From: Anastrepha obliqua
Lineage: Eukaryota; Arthropoda; Insecta; Diptera; Tephritidae
Length of the DNA: 64,000 nucleotides
Assembly (NCBI RefSeq): GCF_027943255.1
Contig: NC_072897.1
Span: forward strand, 45,420,044-45,484,043
Reading direction: 5' to 3'
Each line of letters starts with the position of its first letter. Positions within the stretch are counted from its first letter, which is position 1. Positions 63,001 to 64,000 of this stretch are shown here, piece by piece. The position numbers were made by a program, and so were the translations under genes. The notes beneath the pieces are model-generated. The model ran no database searches. It saw only the letters and a list, made by a program, of their open reading frames with translations, and was not told the origin of the DNA.

Positions 63001-64000
63001 ACAAAAATGCAGAAGAATTTCGTGAAGAGTTCCCTGGTGCTTCGCAGTGCATAATAGAAAACCACTACGTAGACGATATGTTAGTTAGCGTGGATACTGA
63101 AGAAGAAGCTATTAAGTTAGCGAGAGATGTGCGTCACGTACATGCGATGGGAGGTTTTCACATAAGAAATTTTTTATCGAATTCAAGTCGTGTGCTAGCC
63201 GCCCTAAATGGCAGCCCCACTGATGCACTATGCCTTGATTTTGAGAACGAGCAGCCAACTGAGAAGGTACTAGGCATGTGGTGGGTTACCTCTAGTGACC
63301 ACTTCGCCTTTCGTGTATCATCCAAATATAAGAATTCTGATCTGTTACTTTCTCAGCGGCGACCTACCAAGCGCGAAGTTTTGAGCTTGGTTATGACTAT
63401 ATACGACCCAATTGGGCTGATAGGTTTCTACGTTGTATACGCCAAAGTTATCTTGCAAGAAATATGGCGAGCTGGATGCGACTGGGACGACCCAATTCCA
63501 GATGACCAATTTGCGAAATGGCTGCGGTGGATTAAGCTTATTCCAAAAATAGAAAACCTAAGGATTCCACGTTCTTATGCGCGAGTCAAATTTGACGATA
63601 CACCTAAAATAGAGCTACATACCTTTGTAGATGCAAGCGAAAGTAGCTATGCAGCTGTATGCTACCTACGATACTCACATGGTAATTCAATCGACTGTAT
63701 GATGATCGCCAGTAAAACCAGAGTGGCTCCGCTTAAATTATTGTCCATACCTCGCCTGGAACTAAAGGCAGCACTGTTGGGAGCTCGCCTTGCTAAGCAT
63801 ATCATTGAGTCGCATTCTATCCACCTTGATAGCTCCGTATACTGGTCAGATTCACGAACGGTATTAGCCTGGCTGTATGCTGATCATCGCCGCTACAAAC
63901 AGTTTGTGGCTTTCCGAGTTAGTGAAATTCTAGAACTTACCGACGTCAGTGAGTGGCGCTGGGTGCCAACTGCAGCAAACGTTGCTGACGAAGCCACCAA
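60021..64000 (+). CDS. BEL/Pao Gag-Pol polyprotein, uninterrupted, runs off the edge
   Basis: From ATG 60021 (MSQATTLSSN) the frame is open for 1326 codons to the window end. Gag has an Ala/Ser/Pro-rich start, a coiled section (RRRAELIQERSEILRQREAL, near residue 125), a conserved KYDGKPTEWPLFYAAY block near 312 and a CHRCLKGHPTAGC zinc knuckle at 514-526, followed by a second Cys/His cluster. Protease: FIDDGSSLTLID at 601-612. RT: Asp940 in MSADIAEMFHQV and YVDD at 1016-1019. RNase H: Asp1204 (TFVDAS), Glu1247 (PRLELKAAL), Asp1277 (WSDSRT) and Asp1323 (NVADEAT). Integrase would follow beyond 64000. No stop or shift is visible. It is the best candidate for a recently active gene here. Confidence 0.93.
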   Translation, partial: MSQATTLSSNITDVTAAPANLAVAPSSSAAANHTAAMSYPVASNSIAPGNSLLMLETCAANSAAAPQLASMAHHENLNAGIVYGTPSAPNTAHAMPSGRLLLQGNPPISPAHSINSVGSQGLRRRAELIQERSEILRQREALLREEHSFLDRIDAMGFDDDLDDGQCTVPRFSTSAHDSGPHSTQIIQPPPNFITPFNIAASGANNFTNTGSAPDDVNLISGSNAQQPGGGLTGSVLQCLLDRIQSLEQQVHRYSTLNRGYSPPQPQPAQTTLPTAGHVNSLSFGASTSRRLSRDQIASRNSLAKELPKYDGKPTEWPLFYAAYNQSTEVCGFSDDENLIRLRQALEGPARNAVKNLLLHSSCVPQIIATLQMRFGRPELIISVLQRQIYELPSPSESQLESIVDFAVEVQNICATMSASGLTSHLNNPDLEQKLVSKLPGLLPAYWGMHKQSLPICNLQHFSDWLFLLAQGANSVIVPKESTKVRKRGAINYHFNAGLTRSQKWGIVRKLKLCHRCLKGHPTAGCKSTAPCNVNSCTRNHHPLLHNAELAAKDAPNNGKGVTTMRAVNVNMHNVGQGSTIFRVLPVVLHSGERSVSTYAFIDDGSSLTLIDEELLNKLNIKGTPQPLCLRWTGDTHRYEDESVVVDLAISAKNGNKKFGLKGVHTVKKLDLPLQSINAAKLQSKFQYLKRLPLESYSNAVPQLLIGLNNAALGSPIKSLYGRENEPIAEKSKLGWTLKGQASSTNHDAAHPVFHICDCSAQAELVKITKSYICLDNLGVSAKSSALMSKEDEFAMVQLQQHTVRVGNRYRTSLLWKHPKMQLPNSLPMALFRAKCLLKKMQRDPNLAEVLQQKIDDYIQKGYARRMTPVDSAVERYWYLPVFAVINPNKPGKVRLVWDAAAKVDGISLNTMLLKGPDLTTPLLSVLFKFRQKRIAMSADIAEMFHQVQVREQDQNFMRFLWYEQNANEPTTFVMTVMTFGATCSPSCAQYVKNKNAEEFREEFPGASQCIIENHYVDDMLVSVDTEEEAIKLARDVRHVHAMGGFHIRNFLSNSSRVLAALNGSPTDALCLDFENEQPTEKVLGMWWVTSSDHFAFRVSSKYKNSDLLLSQRRPTKREVLSLVMTIYDPIGLIGFYVVYAKVILQEIWRAGCDWDDPIPDDQFAKWLRWIKLIPKIENLRIPRSYARVKFDDTPKIELHTFVDASESSYAAVCYLRYSHGNSIDCMMIASKTRVAPLKLLSIPRLELKAALLGARLAKHIIESHSIHLDSSVYWSDSRTVLAWLYADHRRYKQFVAFRVSEILELTDVSEWRWVPTAANVADEAT

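Noticed and set aside
60353..63065. Several minus-strand frames of 65-110 codons
   Set aside because: All are antisense to the uninterrupted BEL/Pao Gag-Pol frame and have no domain of their own.
1..64000. CRISPR arrays, rRNA genes, bacterial operons or prophage
   Set aside because: None is present; base composition, introns, TA/TTAA elements and retroelements all indicate an insect genome.

Overview
This window looks like a gene-poor, repeat-dense piece of a dipteran genome, most likely a true fruit fly (Tephritidae). The basis is indirect. It is AT-rich and full of TACATA-type microsatellite, it carries several DD41D 'rosa-like' mariners (a group first described from Ceratitis), an env-bearing gypsy-type retroelement, BEL/Pao and LOA/jockey/RTE-type non-LTR elements, and a dispersed tRNA-derived SINE. 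No confident host gene was found. The only candidate is one possible terminal exon at 6509-6868 (minus).

Layout. 1-6.3 kb: a deleted mariner; a Tc1-type element split by a PIF/Harbinger element; a DD41D element; another deleted mariner. 6.3-12.3 kb: possible host exon, a decayed Tc1, a 5'-truncated LOA-like LINE, a mariner fossil. 12.3-20 kb: a mellifera-type mariner, a near-intact DD41D element, then a Tigger/pogo element with a mariner sitting in its TA duplication and a TA-flanked Tigger-like MITE. 20-27 kb: LINE debris, an ABAB array of ~180-bp monomers, microsatellite-rich intergenic DNA, relics of a mariner, a Myb/SANT gene and a DD41D element. 27.27-35.59 kb: a complete minus-strand errantivirus-like LTR retrotransposon (LTRs, PPT, PBS, gag, protease, RT/RNase H, integrase, env) broken by frameshifts, with a MITE and a six-unit tandem array in its leader; it lies in the TA tail of a SINE. 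35.7-41.7 kb: one minus-strand jockey-type LINE (ORF1, endonuclease, RT) opened by three later insertions (RTE-type LINE, SINE, mariner). 41.7-50.2 kb: mariner and DD41D pieces, the longest RTE-type LINE, and a plus-strand jockey-type LINE interrupted by a DD41D element, then a SINE. 50.2-59.8 kb: two MITEs, a mellifera-type mariner with only three nonsense codons, a rearranged RTE copy, a second copy of the 18-kb mariner, inverted gypsy integrase scraps, and a LINE 3' end duplicated in tandem with a 51-bp-arm palindrome in each copy. 59.8-64 kb: the 5' LTR and uninterrupted Gag-Pol frame of a BEL/Pao element that runs off the right edge.

How the parts relate. The genes form no pathway. They are selfish elements layered in time, and the nests give relative ages: Harbinger is younger than the Tc1; RTE, SINE and mariner are younger than the jockey LINE; the errantivirus is younger than the SINE and older than its MITE; the 18-kb mariner is younger than the Tigger. 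The BEL/Pao element is the only long coding frame that is intact as far as visible. Family assignments are by eye from motifs in translated sequence, with no database search; clade names for non-LTR elements are the least certain.
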